64,000 nt of DNA from Alphaproteobacteria bacterium (GCA_025934695.1 JAICWS010000002.1:186001-250000); one strand, 5' to 3'. Counted from the first letter of the stretch, positions 8,421 to 17,240 are shown. Numbers and translations: made by a program. Notes: a model not told the origin generated them from the letters alone.

Positions 8421-9347
8421 TCATCTCTGTTTCAGCAGATCGTCGCCCGCCGTCTCGCCCAGCTTCTTCGCCTCGTAAAGGTTTTTGACCGTCATCATAT
8501 ACGAGACTTTTTTGACGCCGCTGCCGTCGGGTTCTGCTTTAAGCGCGTCAAACCTCACGCGGCCTTCGGAGTCGGGGATCGTCATCAGCGCGGCCAGCGG
8601 CGTGCGGCAGGAACCGTCCATGACGGCGAGGAACGCGCGTTCGGCGGTCACGCGGAGTTCGGTCACCGGGCAGTGCACGGGTTCCAGCAGTTTCTTCGTG
8701 GCGGTGTCATTGTCGCGCACCTCAATGCCGACGGCGCCCTGCGCGACCGCGGGCAGCATGATCTCGGGCTCGAGGATCGATTGAATCAGATGCTCCTGCT
8801 TCAGGCGCTTGAGGCCGGCGACGGCCAATAATGTCGCGTCGACGATGCCCTCCTGCAGTTTGCGCAGCCGCGTGCCGACGTTGCCGCGGAAAGTGACCAC
8901 CTGCAAATCGGGACGGCGCGCAAGAATGATCGCCTGGCGTCGTAAACTCGACGTGCCGACGACAGCCTTCTCGGGCAGCTCGTCGAGCGTCTTGGCCTTG
9001 GTCGCGAAGAACGCGTCGCGCGGGTCTTCGCGCGGCAGCAGGCAGGAAATCACCAGTCCCTCGGGCAGCACCGTCGGCATGTCCTTCATCGAATGCACGG
9101 CGCAGTCGATGTCGCTGTTCAGCAGCGCGTCTTCAATCTCTTTGGTGAACAGGCCCTTGCCGCCCGCTTCCGACAGGGCGCGGTCCTGGATGCGGTCGCC
9201 CGAGGTCGTGATCGTCACGATCTCGATCGCGCCCGGATGCTTCAGGTGCGGATGTTTTTCCTTGAGGGCGTCGGCGAGCAGTTCCGTCTGGGCGAGGGCA
9301 AGCGGGCTGCCGCGCGTGCCGATTCTGAGTGGCTTGTTCATGGCCAT
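8421..9347 (-). CDS. hemC: Porphobilinogen deaminase (hydroxymethylbilane synthase)
   Basis: A 308-residue cytosolic enzyme that polymerises four porphobilinogens into hydroxymethylbilane, the substrate of HemD. Diagnostic motifs are RIGTRGSPLALAQ at the N-terminus, GRG-type TFRGNVGTRLRK, VAQGAVGIE, and MDGSCRTPLAA, whose Cys binds the dipyrromethane cofactor. The longest frame starts with a TTG at 9404. I prefer the ATG at 9347 (or 9341), where family homology begins and a GGGA lies upstream. HemD lies about 2.2 kb downstream on the same strand, behind the oppositely oriented porin/DUF2061 pair, so hemC and hemD are unlikely to share a transcript here. Confidence 0.95.
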   Translation of the reverse strand: MAMNKPLRIGTRGSPLALAQTELLADALKEKHPHLKHPGAIEIVTITTSGDRIQDRALSEAGGKGLFTKEIEDALLNSDIDCAVHSMKDMPTVLPEGLVISCLLPREDPRDAFFATKAKTLDELPEKAVVGTSSLRRQAIILARRPDLQVVTFRGNVGTRLRKLQEGIVDATLLAVAGLKRLKQEHLIQSILEPEIMLPAVAQGAVGIEVRDNDTATKKLLEPVHCPVTELRVTAERAFLAVMDGSCRTPLAALMTIPDSEGRVRFDALKAEPDGSGVKKVSYMMTVKNLYEAKKLGETAGDDLLKQR

Positions 9348-9512
9348 AAGATTTAATCCCTTGGCCCGCTGTTTCAAAGCCAAAGAATTAACCAATGAAT
9401 TCAATGGAAAAATAGCTGTTTATTTAACATAATCATTGACTTACATTCCACAATGGTTTAACCTGTCTGAGGTTTTGGATTTTGCGACTGTGAAGGCAAG
9501 GGAGTCGGCTGA

Positions 9513-10289
9513 ATGGCTGAAGAGCAGCTCACCGTATCTAAAGACGAACACAGCGAAACACCTGCGAGCTTCGAGGACGCGCTGAACGAAATGCGCGCCG
9601 CGATGGACAAGGCCTATTCGAATGAGGCTATGATGGACGCCTGCCGCGGCGGCGACATCATGCGCGCCAAACTTGCTGTTTCCAATGGTGCCGACAGAAC
9701 CGCGACTGACGAAGACGGCAATACGCCGATGCATCTGGCCGCGCTGTCGGGCAACCGCGAGCTCACGACTTTCCTGATGGCGGAGAAATTCGCCTTCGAC
9801 CTCTCGAACAAGGCGGGCTTCACGCCGCTCGCCAATGCGATCAGCGGCGGCCATGTCGAAATCGCCGACGATCTTTCCGTGGCGGGCGCCAATATCAATC
9901 ACGCGCTGGCCCTCAACGAAACCCTGCTGATGATGGCGGCCTACCGCGATCTGCCGGCCATCGTGGCGGGACTGATCAAGCACGGCGCGACCGTCGACGC
10001 GCAGGACATAAATGGCGTCAGTGCGGCAATGCGCGCGGCCGGCCAGAACAGCACGCTCTGCCTCAAACTGATCATGGATGGCGGCGCGAACCCCTACCTG
10101 AAATCGAAAAGCGGCCGCACCGCCTATGATTTCGCCAAGCGCACCCGCGCGGCGGATACGATTGCCTATCTCGATAATTATCTCGTCGAATACGCCACGC
10201 GCACCGCCGAAAAGGGCCAGGAACATGGCACGACCGCGATGAAGAAGCTCTCTTTCAAGAAACCGGATGGGTATATTCCGCTTTCTTAA
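9513..10289 (+). CDS. Ankyrin-repeat protein, 258 residues
   Basis: A soluble protein of about five to six ankyrin repeats from residue ~35 onward: DGNTPMHLAALSGNRELTTFL, AGFTPLANAISGGHVEIADDL, a degenerate NETLLMMAAYRDLPAIVAGLI, and GVSAAMRAAGQNSTLCLKLI. It ends with a basic tail (MKKLSFKKPDGYIPLS) that loosely resembles the PLxLK tails of the accessory ankyrin proteins further right. No signal peptide is visible. Ankyrin repeats mediate protein binding; the partner is unknown. It sits between hemC (divergent) and two SPFH genes, apparently as an insertion into core synteny. Confidence 0.9.
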   Translation: MAEEQLTVSKDEHSETPASFEDALNEMRAAMDKAYSNEAMMDACRGGDIMRAKLAVSNGADRTATDEDGNTPMHLAALSGNRELTTFLMAEKFAFDLSNKAGFTPLANAISGGHVEIADDLSVAGANINHALALNETLLMMAAYRDLPAIVAGLIKHGATVDAQDINGVSAAMRAAGQNSTLCLKLIMDGGANPYLKSKSGRTAYDFAKRTRAADTIAYLDNYLVEYATRTAEKGQEHGTTAMKKLSFKKPDGYIPLS

Positions 10290-10328
10290 AGTCCTTCCCA
10301 AAAGTCATTGGTTCAAAAAAAAGACATC

Positions 10329-10474
10329 GTCATCCCCGCGCAGGCGGGGATCCAGCACCGTGGTTTATAAAACAGCCTGCGGCGGTGCAAATTGTTCAGG
10401 CAGCCGTTTTACTACTACGGTACTGGATGACATGAAATTTCATGAGGAAATTTCATGTCCTACGCGGGCATGAC
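10329..10474. repeat. Dispersed palindromic repeat element
   Basis: The element begins GTCATCCCCGCG and ends GCGGGCATGAC, so the outer ends are inverted repeats. Inside the left end a CCCCGC-gcag-GCGGGG hairpin lies at 10334-10349; GGATCCAG and CTGGATGACATG form inner pairing, and ATGAAATTTCATG is a local palindrome that is partly repeated (GAAATTTCATG twice). This type of GTCATCCCCGCG...GCGGGGATCC element is common between genes in GC-rich proteobacteria. It is noncoding. Confidence 0.65.
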
Positions 10475-10619
10475 AGTTATGTTTGAGTCCAGCGCAAATT
10501 TCATCCTCGCGCACTCTCTTTAGGACCCACTCAGATTCGCATCCGCCGTTTATCTAAAAATTCGCGCGGCTTATGTAAACGCGAAACTTTATATCTGAAA
10601 TGCGTTACGTTAAACCTAA

Positions 10620-10635
10620 ATCATATTAATATGAT
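10620..10635. promoter_or_regulatory. Perfect 16-bp palindrome, possible operator
   Basis: ATCATATTAATATGAT is a perfect inverted repeat in an AT-rich patch about 200 bases before the first SPFH gene. Its length and symmetry suit a dimeric regulator, but there is no other copy to support this. Confidence 0.3.
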
Positions 10636-10837
10636 AGGGATAGTAGAATTGTTGAATGCGCATTATGCAAACGTATCTACACTGCGAACCACTCGCACTT
10701 GACGCCACAAAGACTCGCGTCTATCCCTGAACCATGCACCTGGTAGTTTTTACGGTAACAAACTTGGCGGCGTCAGCATTACGGACCGGTGCATTTCGCG
10801 ACGCCTATAAACGTAACGATAGAGGAGCACAGCTACT

Positions 10838-11794
10838 ATGATTGAAACCGCAATTATCGCGGGCGTCGTCGCCCTGTCCGGCACGGCCTGGGGCGCGAGC
10901 ATGATCATGAACGTCAAGGAGAAGCAGGAAGTCATTCTCGAAAGCTTCGGAAAATATGTGAAAACCGTCAAGAACGCGGGGCTCAAGCTCAAGGCACCCT
11001 GGCCGTTCCAGCGCGTCGCCGAACGCGTGCCGACCTCGCTCATGGAGATGAAGGAAGACCTCCAGACGAAGACCAAAGACGATATCTTCGTAACGCTGCC
11101 GATCAAGATGCACCTGCAGGTCGAGGACACCAAGAAGTTCCACTACGAATCGCAGGACCCCATCAAGCAAACCATGTCGCGCGTGGCCGCCACCGTGAAG
11201 CAGCTCACCTCGCAGATGGATTTCGCGGAACTGTACCAGGCCCGCCAGACCATCTCCGACAAGGTGCGCGAAAACGTGGGCAAGGAGATCGAGGCGCTTT
11301 ATGGCGTAAAACTGGTCGACGTCATTGTCGACGAGCCGCATGCGCCAGCCGAGATCCAGGCCTCCTACAACAACGTCAAGGCCTCCGAGCGCAACATGCT
11401 GGCCACCAAGAACAACGCCGAGGCGCACAAGATCGAGATCATCGCCGAAGCCGAAGCCCGCAAGGAAGCGCAGCGCCTAGACGGTGAGGGCATCGCGGCC
11501 CAGCGTTCGGCGATCTTCGCCAACTACGCGCAGCAGTTCAACAAGCTCGCGAAGGAAGGACTGACCGAGGAAATGGCGCACCAGATCATCACGCTCGCCA
11601 TGCAGAACGACACGATCCGCGACGCGGCCAAGGGCGGCAACGTCATCATCACCTCGGCGGACGCCAACGACGTGCTGGCCAAGATGCAGGCGCTCGGCAA
11701 GACGCTGACGCACCCGACGCCGGCCAAGCCCGCCAACGATCCGGGCAGCGAAATCCCGGCCGCGGCGAAAATCCAGCAACCCAAACTTGGCTAA
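10838..11794 (+). CDS. SPFH/band-7 domain membrane protein, first of a tandem pair
   Basis: A 318-residue protein. An N-terminal hydrophobic segment (residues 4-24) is followed by an SPFH (stomatin/prohibitin/flotillin) domain starting KEKQEVILESFGKYVKTV. A charged helical region rich in Ala/Glu (NNAEAHKIEIIAEAEARKEAQR) probably forms the coiled coil that oligomerises on the membrane. Family members form ring or cage scaffolds around membrane proteases. The C-terminus has an AND box (KPANDPGSE) and ends in QQPKLG, matching the PKLG end of the downstream paralogue. It is 85 bases ahead of that gene, likely in one transcript ending at the terminator at 12791. Confidence 0.9.
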   Translation: MIETAIIAGVVALSGTAWGASMIMNVKEKQEVILESFGKYVKTVKNAGLKLKAPWPFQRVAERVPTSLMEMKEDLQTKTKDDIFVTLPIKMHLQVEDTKKFHYESQDPIKQTMSRVAATVKQLTSQMDFAELYQARQTISDKVRENVGKEIEALYGVKLVDVIVDEPHAPAEIQASYNNVKASERNMLATKNNAEAHKIEIIAEAEARKEAQRLDGEGIAAQRSAIFANYAQQFNKLAKEGLTEEMAHQIITLAMQNDTIRDAAKGGNVIITSADANDVLAKMQALGKTLTHPTPAKPANDPGSEIPAAAKIQQPKLG

Positions 11795-11879
11795 ACGACT
11801 TTAACTAAAAAACTGGCGGCGGGGGATCAACCTCCGCTGCCTATAACCTCAAAAAAACGCACAGAAGGAGACTAACACC

Positions 11880-12764
11880 ATGGGATTTTTTTTCTTCCTC
11901 CAGGAAAAAGAAGAAGTCATCGTCCAGAGCTTCGGTAAATACGTCAAGACCGTGAAAGACGCCGGTCCGCACCTGATCATGCCCTGGCAGAACATCGCCG
12001 CGCGCGTGGGTATGGAACTCAAGCAGGTCGAGGACAAGCTCAACACGAAGACGAAGGACGATATCTTCGTTTCCATTCCGATCAAGATGCACCTTCAGAT
12101 CGTCGATTCGAAGAAATTCGTCTATGATTCGAACAAGCCCATCGAGCAGGTCATGGCCCGCGTCAACGCGACCATCAAGCAGCTCGTCTCCGGCATGGAG
12201 TTCATTGAGCTCTACAAGACACGCGAACAGATCTCCGAGATGGCCCGCGAAAAGGTCGGCAAGGAAATCGAGAACCTCTACGGCGTGAAGCTCATCGACG
12301 TCATCGTCGACGAGCCGCAGGCCGATGCGAAGGCGATGGCTTCCTTCTCGGGCGTGAAAGAGTCCGAGCGGAACAAGCTGGCCGCGCAGAACAACGCCGA
12401 GGCGCACAAGATCGAGATCATCGCGGAAGCCGAAGCAAGGAAAGAAGCTCTGCGCCTGCACGGGGAAGGCATCGCCGAGCAGCGCAACGCGATCTTCCAG
12501 AACTATGCCGAGCAATTCAATAACCTCGCCAAGAAGGGCATGTCGCCCGACATGGCGCATGAGGTCATTACGCTCGCCATGTCGCTCGACACCACGCGCG
12601 ACGCGGCCGAAAAGGGCAACCTCATCGTCTCGACCACCAATCCGAACGAGCTCATCTCGCAGCTCCAGACGCTGGGCCGGACGCTGAGCAAGCCTGCTTC
12701 CGCCAAGCCCGCGAACGATGACGCCGACGCCGCGCCGAAGACGCAGGCGCCGAAACTCGGCTAA
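11880..12764 (+). CDS. SPFH/band-7 domain protein, second of a tandem pair
   Basis: A 294-residue paralogue of the preceding protein; much of the SPFH and coiled-coil part is shared (for example NNAEAHKIEIIAEAEARKEA and GVKLIDVIVDEPQA). The N-terminus is only MGFFFFLQEKEEV, so it lacks the first protein's full membrane helix and may associate through its partner, a hydrophobic loop or the short Phe-rich start. It ends with KPANDDADAA and APKLG. A strong AAGGAG ribosome binding site precedes the ATG. The pair could form a hetero-oligomeric SPFH complex, as HflK/HflC and some stomatin pairs do; that is inferred from their arrangement. Confidence 0.9.
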   Translation: MGFFFFLQEKEEVIVQSFGKYVKTVKDAGPHLIMPWQNIAARVGMELKQVEDKLNTKTKDDIFVSIPIKMHLQIVDSKKFVYDSNKPIEQVMARVNATIKQLVSGMEFIELYKTREQISEMAREKVGKEIENLYGVKLIDVIVDEPQADAKAMASFSGVKESERNKLAAQNNAEAHKIEIIAEAEARKEALRLHGEGIAEQRNAIFQNYAEQFNNLAKKGMSPDMAHEVITLAMSLDTTRDAAEKGNLIVSTTNPNELISQLQTLGRTLSKPASAKPANDDADAAPKTQAPKLG

Positions 12765-12790
12765 ACTTTTCTCCCCACGAGCCTCTTCAA

Positions 12791-12823
12791 GGCCCCGGCG
12801 CCGTAACCGCCGGGGCCTTTTTT
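12791..12823 (+). terminator. Intrinsic terminator after the SPFH pair
   Basis: A 10-bp perfect GC stem, GGCCCCGGCG at 12791-12800 and CGCCGGGGCC at 12808-12817, is followed at once by six T. It lies 27 bases after the second SPFH stop and should end that transcript. Confidence 0.9.
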
Positions 12824-12834
12824 CGTCTAACAAA

Positions 12835-12920
12835 TGTCATTCTGAGGGAGCGCAGCGACCGAAGAATCCCCCTCCGCCGCGACAAAGAAAGGGAGATGCT
12901 TCGCTGCGCTCAGCATGACA
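12835..12920. repeat. Dispersed palindromic repeat element
   Basis: The element runs from TGTCATTCTGAGGGAGCGC to GCTGCGCTCAGCATGACA. The arms pair as TGTCAT/ATGACA and GAGCGCAGCGA/TCGCTGCGCTC. Repeats of the form TGTCATTCTGAG...AGCATGACA occur between genes in many bacteria. It sits between the SPFH terminator and tsaD. Confidence 0.65.
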
Positions 12921-12965
12921 AAGGTATGGTGGATTATGGGGGTCGAAACCGCTATATTCCTCCCC

Positions 12966-14033
12966 ATGAACGTACTCGGCATTGAAACCAGCTGCGACGA
13001 GACGGCGGTGGCCGTGGTGACGGGGGAAAAGAAAATCCTCGCGCACCGTATCCTCAGCCAGAAAGAGCACAACACCTTCGGCGGCGTGGTGCCTGAGGTC
13101 GCGGCGCGCGCGCACCTCAATCACATCGATACGCTGATCGAAGAGGCGATGGCCGAGGCCAAGCTCGATTTCAAGGATCTCGACGCGATCGCGGTGACCG
13201 CCGGCCCCGGCCTGATCGGCGGCGTTTTCGTGGGCGTCATGACGGCAAAGGCAATCTCTGCCGTGCATGGGACGAAACTCGTCGCCGTCAATCATCTCGA
13301 GGGCCATGCGCTCACCGTGCGCCTGACCGACGATGTTCCGTTCCCATACCTGCTGCTGCTTGCCTCAGGCGGGCATTGCCAGCTTCTCATTGTCGAAGGT
13401 GTGGGAAAGTATAAGCGCCTGGGTGCGACCATCGACGATGCGGCAGGCGAGGCTTTCGATAAAACCTCCAAGCTCATGGGCCTGGGCTATCCCGGCGGTC
13501 CGCCGGTCGAGCGCATGGCGGCCTCCTGCGGCACTCCGGAACGGGCACGTAAAAAATTCCCACTCCCGCGCCCGCTGATGGGCCGCGCCGGTTGCGATTT
13601 TTCGTTCTCGGGCCTCAAGACGGCGGTGCGCCGCGCGGTCGACGCTTACCAAGGCGAAATCCCGCAGGAGGATATCGTTGACCTGTGCTTCGCCTTCCAG
13701 GATGCCATCGGCGATATCATGGCCGACCGCGTCCGCCATGCCATCGACATATATATGGCCTCCCATCCCGCACAGCCTACGCTGGTCGTGGCGGGCGGCG
13801 TTGCCGCGAACAAGGCCTTGCGCGCGCGTCTCGAAAAATGCGCCGCCGACGGGGGCCTCAAATTTTCCGCGCCGCCGCTGAAACTCTGCACCGACAATGC
13901 CGCCATGATCGCCTGGGCCGGAATTGAGCGTTTGAAACTGGGCCTCGTGGACACGATCGATTTTCCCGTGCACGCCCGCTGGCCGCTCGATCCCGACGCG
14001 CCGGTCGCCAGCGCGAAATCGGAGAAAATCTGA
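12966..14033 (+). CDS. tsaD: tRNA N6-threonylcarbamoyladenosine transferase TsaD
   Basis: A 355-residue cytosolic enzyme of the Kae1/TsaD family that transfers the threonylcarbamoyl group to A37 of ANN-decoding tRNAs, with TsaB and TsaE. It begins [18 protein letters not shown]. The metal-binding His110 and His114 lie in NHLEGHAL, and [10 protein letters not shown] is present near the C-terminus. A longer in-frame start at 12915 exists, but it would add residues out of the repeat element, so I used the ATG at 12966. gpsA follows after 74 bases with its own promoter, an order common in alphaproteobacteria. Confidence 0.97.
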   Translation: MNVLGIETSCDETAVAVVTGEKKILAHRILSQKEHNTFGGVVPEVAARAHLNHIDTLIEEAMAEAKLDFKDLDAIAVTAGPGLIGGVFVGVMTAKAISAVHGTKLVAVNHLEGHALTVRLTDDVPFPYLLLLASGGHCQLLIVEGVGKYKRLGATIDDAAGEAFDKTSKLMGLGYPGGPPVERMAASCGTPERARKKFPLPRPLMGRAGCDFSFSGLKTAVRRAVDAYQGEIPQEDIVDLCFAFQDAIGDIMADRVRHAIDIYMASHPAQPTLVVAGGVAANKALRARLEKCAADGGLKFSAPPLKLCTDNAAMIAWAGIERLKLGLVDTIDFPVHARWPLDPDAPVASAKSEKI

Positions 14034-14040
14034 GGTGGAT

Positions 14041-14070
14041 TTGACATAGCGCCAGCCTTCCCGGTATAAC
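14041..14070 (+). promoter_or_regulatory. Promoter for gpsA
   Basis: TTGACA at 14041-14046 and TATAAC at 14065-14070, spaced 18 bases apart, form a near-consensus sigma70-type promoter directly after the tsaD stop. Transcription would start near 14077, about 30 bases before gpsA. Confidence 0.75.
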
Positions 14071-14107
14071 AAGACGTGGTCTAAACACGACATTCCGCGG
14101 ACAAGAC

Positions 14108-15118
14108 ATGGCCGATCTGCTCAATCGCATTGCCGTTATCGGCGCCGGGGCCTGGGGCTCGGCGCTGGCCGAAGTGCTCAGCCAGGCCGGGCGCAGCGTC
14201 ACGCTCTATGCCCGCGATCCGGGCCTCGCCGAGCGGCTGAACAGCAGCCACGATAATCCCATCTACCTGCCGAACGAAAAGCTCGATCCGCGCATTCGCG
14301 CCACCGCCGATGCGGCCGAAGCCGTGAAGGATGCCGAGCTCGTGCTCCTTGTGACGCCGTCGCAATACGTCCGCGACACGCTCAAAAAACTTCTACCGCA
14401 TCTGCCCAAGGGCGTGCCGCTCGTCAATTGCGCCAAGGGCATCGAGATCAAGACCGGCTACCTGTTGTCGGAAGTCGCGGCCGAAGTCGCGCCCGGCCAC
14501 CCTTATGCCGCACTGTCCGGTCCCACTTTCGCCGTCGAGGTCGTCAAGGGCATGCCGACGGCGATCACGCTCGCCACCACTGCGGGCGAGGCGGCGGGAA
14601 CGCTCTGGGGCAACAGCCTGCGCGGCAAAGCCTTCCGTCCTTACCTGTCGAATGACCCCATCGGCGTGGAAATCGCTGGCGCCTTGAAAAACGTGATCGC
14701 CATCGGCTGCGGCATCGTGGATGGAAAACGCCTCGGCCAGAATGCGAAGGCCGCCGTCATGACGCGGGGGCTTGCCGAGGTACGCCGCCTCGGCGTCAAG
14801 CGCGGCGCGAAACAGGAAACATTTTTAGGCTTGGCGGGCGTGGGCGACCTGACGCTAACCTGCTCCTCGATGACCTCGCGCAATTACTCGCTCGGGTTCG
14901 AACTGGGGCAGGGGCGCAAGCTCGATGACATTTTAAAAAGCCGGCGTTCCGTCGCCGAAGGCGTGACGACCGCCTGGGCCGTCGCCGATTACGCCGCGCA
15001 GCACGGCGTCGACATGCCGATCTGCCTCGGCGTCCACGACATCCTGCGGGCGAAATCCGGCGTCGACGATGTGGTGACGAACCTGCTCTCCCGCGGCCTG
15101 CGTTACGAAAGCGATTGA
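14108..15118 (+). CDS. gpsA: Glycerol-3-phosphate dehydrogenase [NAD(P)+]
   Basis: A 336-residue cytosolic enzyme that reduces dihydroxyacetone phosphate to sn-glycerol-3-phosphate for phospholipid synthesis. The Rossmann motif GAGAWG lies at 12-17, NCAKGIE with Lys110 follows, ALSGPTFA lies at ~135-142, and Lys194 in GALKNVIAIG is the expected catalytic base. Full length for the family. The phosphatase gene starts 4 bases after its stop and is probably in the same transcript. Confidence 0.97.
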   Translation: MADLLNRIAVIGAGAWGSALAEVLSQAGRSVTLYARDPGLAERLNSSHDNPIYLPNEKLDPRIRATADAAEAVKDAELVLLVTPSQYVRDTLKKLLPHLPKGVPLVNCAKGIEIKTGYLLSEVAAEVAPGHPYAALSGPTFAVEVVKGMPTAITLATTAGEAAGTLWGNSLRGKAFRPYLSNDPIGVEIAGALKNVIAIGCGIVDGKRLGQNAKAAVMTRGLAEVRRLGVKRGAKQETFLGLAGVGDLTLTCSSMTSRNYSLGFELGQGRKLDDILKSRRSVAEGVTTAWAVADYAAQHGVDMPICLGVHDILRAKSGVDDVVTNLLSRGLRYESD

Positions 15119-15122
15119 CGCC

Positions 15123-15710
15123 ATGAATGACATCATCATCTGCCGCGCCAGCGAACTGCTTAAAAAAGTGGCTCAGTATGAACCGGCCGCCGTGCTATCG
15201 TTCGAGCATCCGGGCGTGAGCCCCGGCGAGCCCGGCTATGTCGCGCGCCTGGCCGAGAACGGCTTCGACGACGTGCCGCAGCTGATCCTTACCTGCTGGG
15301 ATTCGGAACAGGAAGTCCCTAACGGCCCTGACAAGGGGCAGGTCGAAAAGGGCCTCGATTTCGTGCTGTCGCATATCGAAGACGGGCCGGTCATCATCCA
15401 TTGCAAGGCGGGCAAGTCGCGCTCGGCCGCGCTGGCGCTCGGCGTGCTGTCAAAACTTTATCCCGAAAAGCCCGAGACAGAACTGATCGACATGCTGCTC
15501 ACCATCCGCCCGCAGGCGGCGCCGAACATACTGATGGTGCAAATGGTCGATGACCTCACGGGCCGCGGCGGCAGGCTGACGCAGGCGGTGCTCGATAATC
15601 CCATTCTGTCCGAACAGCGCGCGCAGGCGGAATCGAACCGTCGCGACCTCGCGCGCGAACGCCCCGATCTCTACCGCAAGATGTTCCCGGAAAAATTCTT
15701 CAAGCCTTAA
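15123..15710 (+). CDS. Protein tyrosine/dual-specificity phosphatase-like protein
   Basis: A 195-residue soluble protein with a clear CX5R active-site loop, IIHCKAGKSRSAAL (Cys94, Arg100), preceded by DGPVIIH as in dual-specificity phosphatases. A conserved acid could be Asp60 in LTCWDSEQE, in the position of the general-acid loop. The C-terminal ~40 residues are charged and helical and end FFKP. It lies 4 bases after gpsA, so co-expression is likely; in related genomes this slot is occupied by other small genes. Substrate unknown. Its last 4 bases overlap the convergent gene at 15707. Confidence 0.8.
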   Translation: MNDIIICRASELLKKVAQYEPAAVLSFEHPGVSPGEPGYVARLAENGFDDVPQLILTCWDSEQEVPNGPDKGQVEKGLDFVLSHIEDGPVIIHCKAGKSRSAALALGVLSKLYPEKPETELIDMLLTIRPQAAPNILMVQMVDDLTGRGGRLTQAVLDNPILSEQRAQAESNRRDLARERPDLYRKMFPEKFFKP

Positions 15711-16678
15711 GCGCCGAAGCCTGGCTTCTTCAGCTGGAGCGGCTTGCCGATGGTGATGTCGTCGGTGGCGCCTTTCTTGATCGCTGCACCCTGTTTGTCG
15801 CCGGCGGCTGAACGCAGCATCTTGCCGGTATTGAAGATCTGCGCCGCATAGGAGGTCACTTCCTTGGGCAGCGTGAACCCGGCCTGTTTCAGCCCTTCGT
15901 CGATGGCGGTCAGCGTATCGTTCAGTGTGCGGCCGAAGGCGCGGACCTTTCCCGGATTGGCGGGATGTAGGAAGTCGCCTTTGTCCGCGGCGGTCAGCGT
16001 TTCCTCGGCGAAATCCCAGAAGCGCTTGACGAGCAGGCCGAGACCCGCGCCGCCCATATTATCATTTATATAATTAATGAAGCTTTCGACGCGCTCCGGC
16101 CTGCATTGCTGCAGCATGTCATGAAGCCCTGCGGCCAGCTGCTGAGGGTCGAGCTGCTTGCTGCGCGCGGTCATGGCGGCCGCGATGTCTTCGACGCTTA
16201 AACTCTGGGCCAGGCGGTAGATCTCGCGGGCATCCGTCTCGGGATCCCGGCCGTCTGACATCGCATCCGACGCGGCCTTGATCGAGGGCGGCAGAATGCC
16301 GTCGAGCGCAAGCGTCAGCGTAACGTAATCGTCCTCGCTGAAGGACGTGATATTGCTCTTGAGTTTCTGCGCGCGCACCAGCGGGTCCTTCCCGCCCAGA
16401 TCCATGCTGTCGACGAACGCCTGCACATCGCTTTGTGTAACGGCGGTGATTTTCGCCGACAGCATCGCGGGGTCGACGTCGCTCATCAGCAGGTCATAGA
16501 AGACGGGAATGTTGCGCGCCTTGAGGTCGAGCTCCGCGCGGTTTTCCTTCAGCTTCGGGAGCAGCGCGAGGGCGATGGTTTCCAGCGCATCCTGCTGGTT
16601 GTTCGTGTTGGACAGCGTCTTGCCCATAAAATCGATAATTTCTTTCGGGCCGGCATTGTTATTGAACGAGTTTTTCAT
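15707..16678 (-). CDS. Helical protein of unknown function with C-terminal PLQLKK tail
   Basis: I do not recognise this 323-residue protein. It appears almost entirely alpha-helical, has no signal peptide or membrane segment, and is rich in Leu, Ala, Asp and Lys. Its C-terminus, DDITIGKPLQLKKPGFGA, closely matches the end of the ankyrin protein at 34442 (DITVGRPLQLKKNPGARP) although the rest of the protein shows no ankyrin repeats. That makes the tail a module independent of the fold. The start at 16678 gives MKNSFNNNAG. It is convergent with the phosphatase gene, overlapping it by 4 bases, and divergent from the EVE gene. Confidence 0.85.
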   Translation of the reverse strand: MKNSFNNNAGPKEIIDFMGKTLSNTNNQQDALETIALALLPKLKENRAELDLKARNIPVFYDLLMSDVDPAMLSAKITAVTQSDVQAFVDSMDLGGKDPLVRAQKLKSNITSFSEDDYVTLTLALDGILPPSIKAASDAMSDGRDPETDAREIYRLAQSLSVEDIAAAMTARSKQLDPQQLAAGLHDMLQQCRPERVESFINYINDNMGGAGLGLLVKRFWDFAEETLTAADKGDFLHPANPGKVRAFGRTLNDTLTAIDEGLKQAGFTLPKEVTSYAAQIFNTGKMLRSAAGDKQGAAIKKGATDDITIGKPLQLKKPGFGA

Positions 16679-16828
16679 GGGCGCCGCCCTCCCTGGACGG
16701 AAAAGATGTGATCGATGTTATAAACCCAAAGTCAGTATTATGTCAATAACTTTGGCGGTTTTTCATGAAAAACTTCATGAAAACAGGGTCGTAGGTGTAA
16801 TATCCAGGCAGGACAAAGGGACATCACG

Positions 16829-17236
16829 ATGGCTTACTGGCTTCTGAAATCCGAACCTTCCGCCTATTCCTGGGACCAGATGGTCAAGGACAAGAAGACG
16901 GGCTGGACCGGTGTGCGCAACCACCAGGCGGCCGCCAACCTGCGCGCCATGAAGCCGGGTGACGAATGTTTCTTCTACCATTCGAACGAGGGCAAGGAGA
17001 TCGTGGGCGTGGTCAAGGTGACCAAGCCCTATCATCCCGATCCGACGGACGAAACCCATAAATTCGGCATGGTCGAGGTCGCGGCGGTCAACCCGCTCAG
17101 CCGCCATGTGACGCTCGCCGACATCAAGATCCATCCGAAACTCAAAGAAATGGTCTTCGCGCGCCAGTCGCGGCTTTCCGTTTCTCCCGTGACCGACGAG
17201 GAATGGAAGCTGATCGTCAAGATGGGTGGCGGATAG
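16829..17236 (+). CDS. EVE domain-containing protein
   Basis: A single-domain protein of 135 residues. It begins MAYWLLKSEPSAYSWDQM, contains GWTGVRNHQAAANLRAMKPGD and FFYHS, and matches the EVE fold, a PUA-like relative of YTH domains thought to bind modified nucleotides. In many alphaproteobacteria this gene follows gpsA; here the phosphatase and a reverse-strand gene intervene. The next gene starts 4 bases after its stop. Confidence 0.93.
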   Translation: MAYWLLKSEPSAYSWDQMVKDKKTGWTGVRNHQAAANLRAMKPGDECFFYHSNEGKEIVGVVKVTKPYHPDPTDETHKFGMVEVAAVNPLSRHVTLADIKIHPKLKEMVFARQSRLSVSPVTDEEWKLIVKMGGG

Positions 17237-17240
17237 AGCC

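Larger units (their letters stand above)
10290..10837. other. Long intergenic region with repeat element and palindrome
   Basis: About 550 bases without a supported gene. From the left it holds a ~146-bp palindromic repeat element (10329-10474), an AT-rich stretch with a perfect 16-bp palindrome (10620-10635), and a weak promoter-like pair TTGACG (10699-10704) and TATCCC (10722-10727) spaced 17 bases apart, ahead of the first SPFH gene. The promoter is a guess. Confidence 0.5.
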
